A stretch of DNA of 64,000 nt from the NCBI GenBank assembly GCA_036365515.1, contig CM070874.1, forward strand, positions 247,972,930 to 248,036,929, given 5' to 3'. Both the position numbers and the translations under genes were made by a program. Positions within the stretch are counted from its first letter, which is position 1. The number at the start of each line of letters is the position of its first letter. The notes under the pieces are model-generated. The model saw nothing but the letters and a program-made list of their open reading frames with translations, ran no database searches and was not told where the DNA came from. Below, piece by piece: positions 63,015 through 64,000 of this stretch. This DNA comes from Torymus aiolomorphi (Eukaryota > Arthropoda > Insecta > Hymenoptera > Torymidae).

Positions 63015-64000
63015 GATGTTTCATGTGAAGTGAGCAGCTCAAAATTTTAAAATCGCTCAAATTTTTTTTACTTTTAGTTTTTTATAAAAAAAAACATGTT
63101 CCTAAAATTTTAGATCGATATTTGCATAAATAAAAAAGATGCAACATTGAAAATTGTTATTTTTTGCAATTTTTTGTTAAAACCCAACTTTTGTCATTTT
63201 TTTACTCCAAATCTTGAAACTTTTTGTATAGAACATTGATTGGAAAAAAGTTTGCATTTTAGTTGTAGAATGTAGTAGTATTTATTTTATGACCTATTTT
63301 GAGAGTCTCTGGTCGATTATTGATATACCTTCATCACCAAAAAAAAAATTTTACGCCACAAAATTTTTCTCCCTTTTTGTTTTCCTTGATTTGTGAAAAC
63401 ATATCCTTGAAATTAAGACCTAAACGAATATCGGCCGAGCCCATAAAAAAAAGCTACAACACTTTAAAGTTTAATAAATCATTAAACTAGGCAGCCCTAT
63501 GGTACTATAACTAATCAGGACTTATTCCAAGTTATGATATCCAGATTTCCATCTAACCCTCAAAGGTGTTTTCCTACCCCTACTGATGACTTGAAGTACT
63601 GTCCAAATAACCTCCTAAGCCTTTTTTGGTACACAAAGCTCCAAATATGATTATCTTAAGTAATGCTTACGATAACCACCATTGTCTATGCAAGCAGATT
63701 AATTTTGTTTGTCAGACAATTTCTCTTCATACATCTGTTAAAGTAGTAGAACTACACTCTTTTTCTGTTCCATTCAATGTCTTTTCATTAACCTGTAAAT
63801 AGTAAAAACCAGTTTTACGCAAAGAAATTACTATTTTTTAATATTTATTCCGAAATAAGAAAACTTCGACAAAATTTCTAATGTATTATAATTTTATTAT
63901 TCCAGATTTTATTTGTAATTGTTTCTGTACTTATAAAAATATGCATTTTTAATAATACAAACATTAAGAATTTTATTAAATAAGTACACATACCTTTATA
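63013..64000 (+). mobile_element. left end of a TIR element related to the 10-kb foldback
   Basis: It begins GGGATGTTTCATGTGAAGTG directly after a TA array, like GGGTGATTTTATGTCAACCG at 27569. The similarity continues in the same order: AAAATTTTAAAATC, then TTTGTATAGAACATTGATTG at 63222 against TTTGTATAGCACATTGTATG at 27785, then a GAGAGTCTCTGGTC-like phrase. The element continues past the window end, and no gene is seen in the part present. Confidence 0.6.

Noticed and set aside
1..64000. tRNA, rRNA or host single-copy genes
   Set aside because: I looked for tRNA-like and conserved exon patterns and saw none I could support; a covariance-model scan would be decisive.

Overview
The window looks like a gene-poor, AT-rich stretch of an animal nuclear genome, most likely an insect. 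The evidence is indirect: mariner-type, piggyBac, Helitron, Penelope-like, Gypsy-like and Polinton-like elements lie packed and nested, several coding pieces have GT..AG introns, and there are long (TA)n arrays. I found no convincing single-copy host gene, no tRNA or rRNA, and no CRISPR array. Almost every recognisable coding region belongs to a mobile element and most carry stops or frameshifts. The species cannot be named from the sequence alone.

Layout: 1-6.3 kb holds a decayed transposase-like gene with an Ulp1-like protease fragment, a 94-bp minisatellite and a fragment of an 'HGK' transposase-like family. 6362-9916 is an LTR element with TSD CTAC, a 1.76-kb 5' LTR and a truncated 3' LTR. 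10973-13743 is a mariner-related element with a broken transposase. 13836-26741 is a minus-strand Helitron split by at least five later insertions: a foldback element (14525-16356), a small palindrome (about 16.8 kb), a deleted mariner (18687-19463), a TIR element that carries a Penelope-like element (20748-23368), and a second mariner-related element (23555-26507).

27569-37640 is a roughly 10-kb foldback transposon with arms of about 2.3-2.8 kb around a spliced 'HGK' family gene. It was later hit by a Copia-like solo LTR (TSD AAAAG), a 429-bp palindrome (TSD ATAT) and a Penelope-derived palindrome. 37702-46025 is an LTR element on the minus strand with 983-bp LTRs that keeps gag but no pol. 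46.0-52.7 kb is a satellite-like repeat cut by a 2.2-kb near-perfect palindromic transposon (46826-49061, TSD TTGT) and by a piggyBac (49184-52499, TSD TTAA). 53017-62967 is bracketed by roughly 300-bp inverted repeats and holds decayed Polinton/adintovirus-like capsid-module genes, plus a fragment of another multicopy transposase-like gene. At 63013 the end of another element begins and runs out of the window.

The most interesting signals are: (i) a group of TIR elements with related termini (GGGAYGTTTCAYGTSAA-like) and AT-rich 4-bp target duplications, including the 10-kb foldback; (ii) recurrence of a transposase-like family with DFAENY / SDGA..QYKN / HGK..DG motifs in three separate places, once in an element whose arms contain inverted copies of its own coding end; (iii) a minisatellite-plus-tail module found directly 3' of two unrelated transposases (mariner-related and piggyBac); and (iv) dense TCAAGGTCA-like motifs in the subterminal regions of both mariner-related elements.
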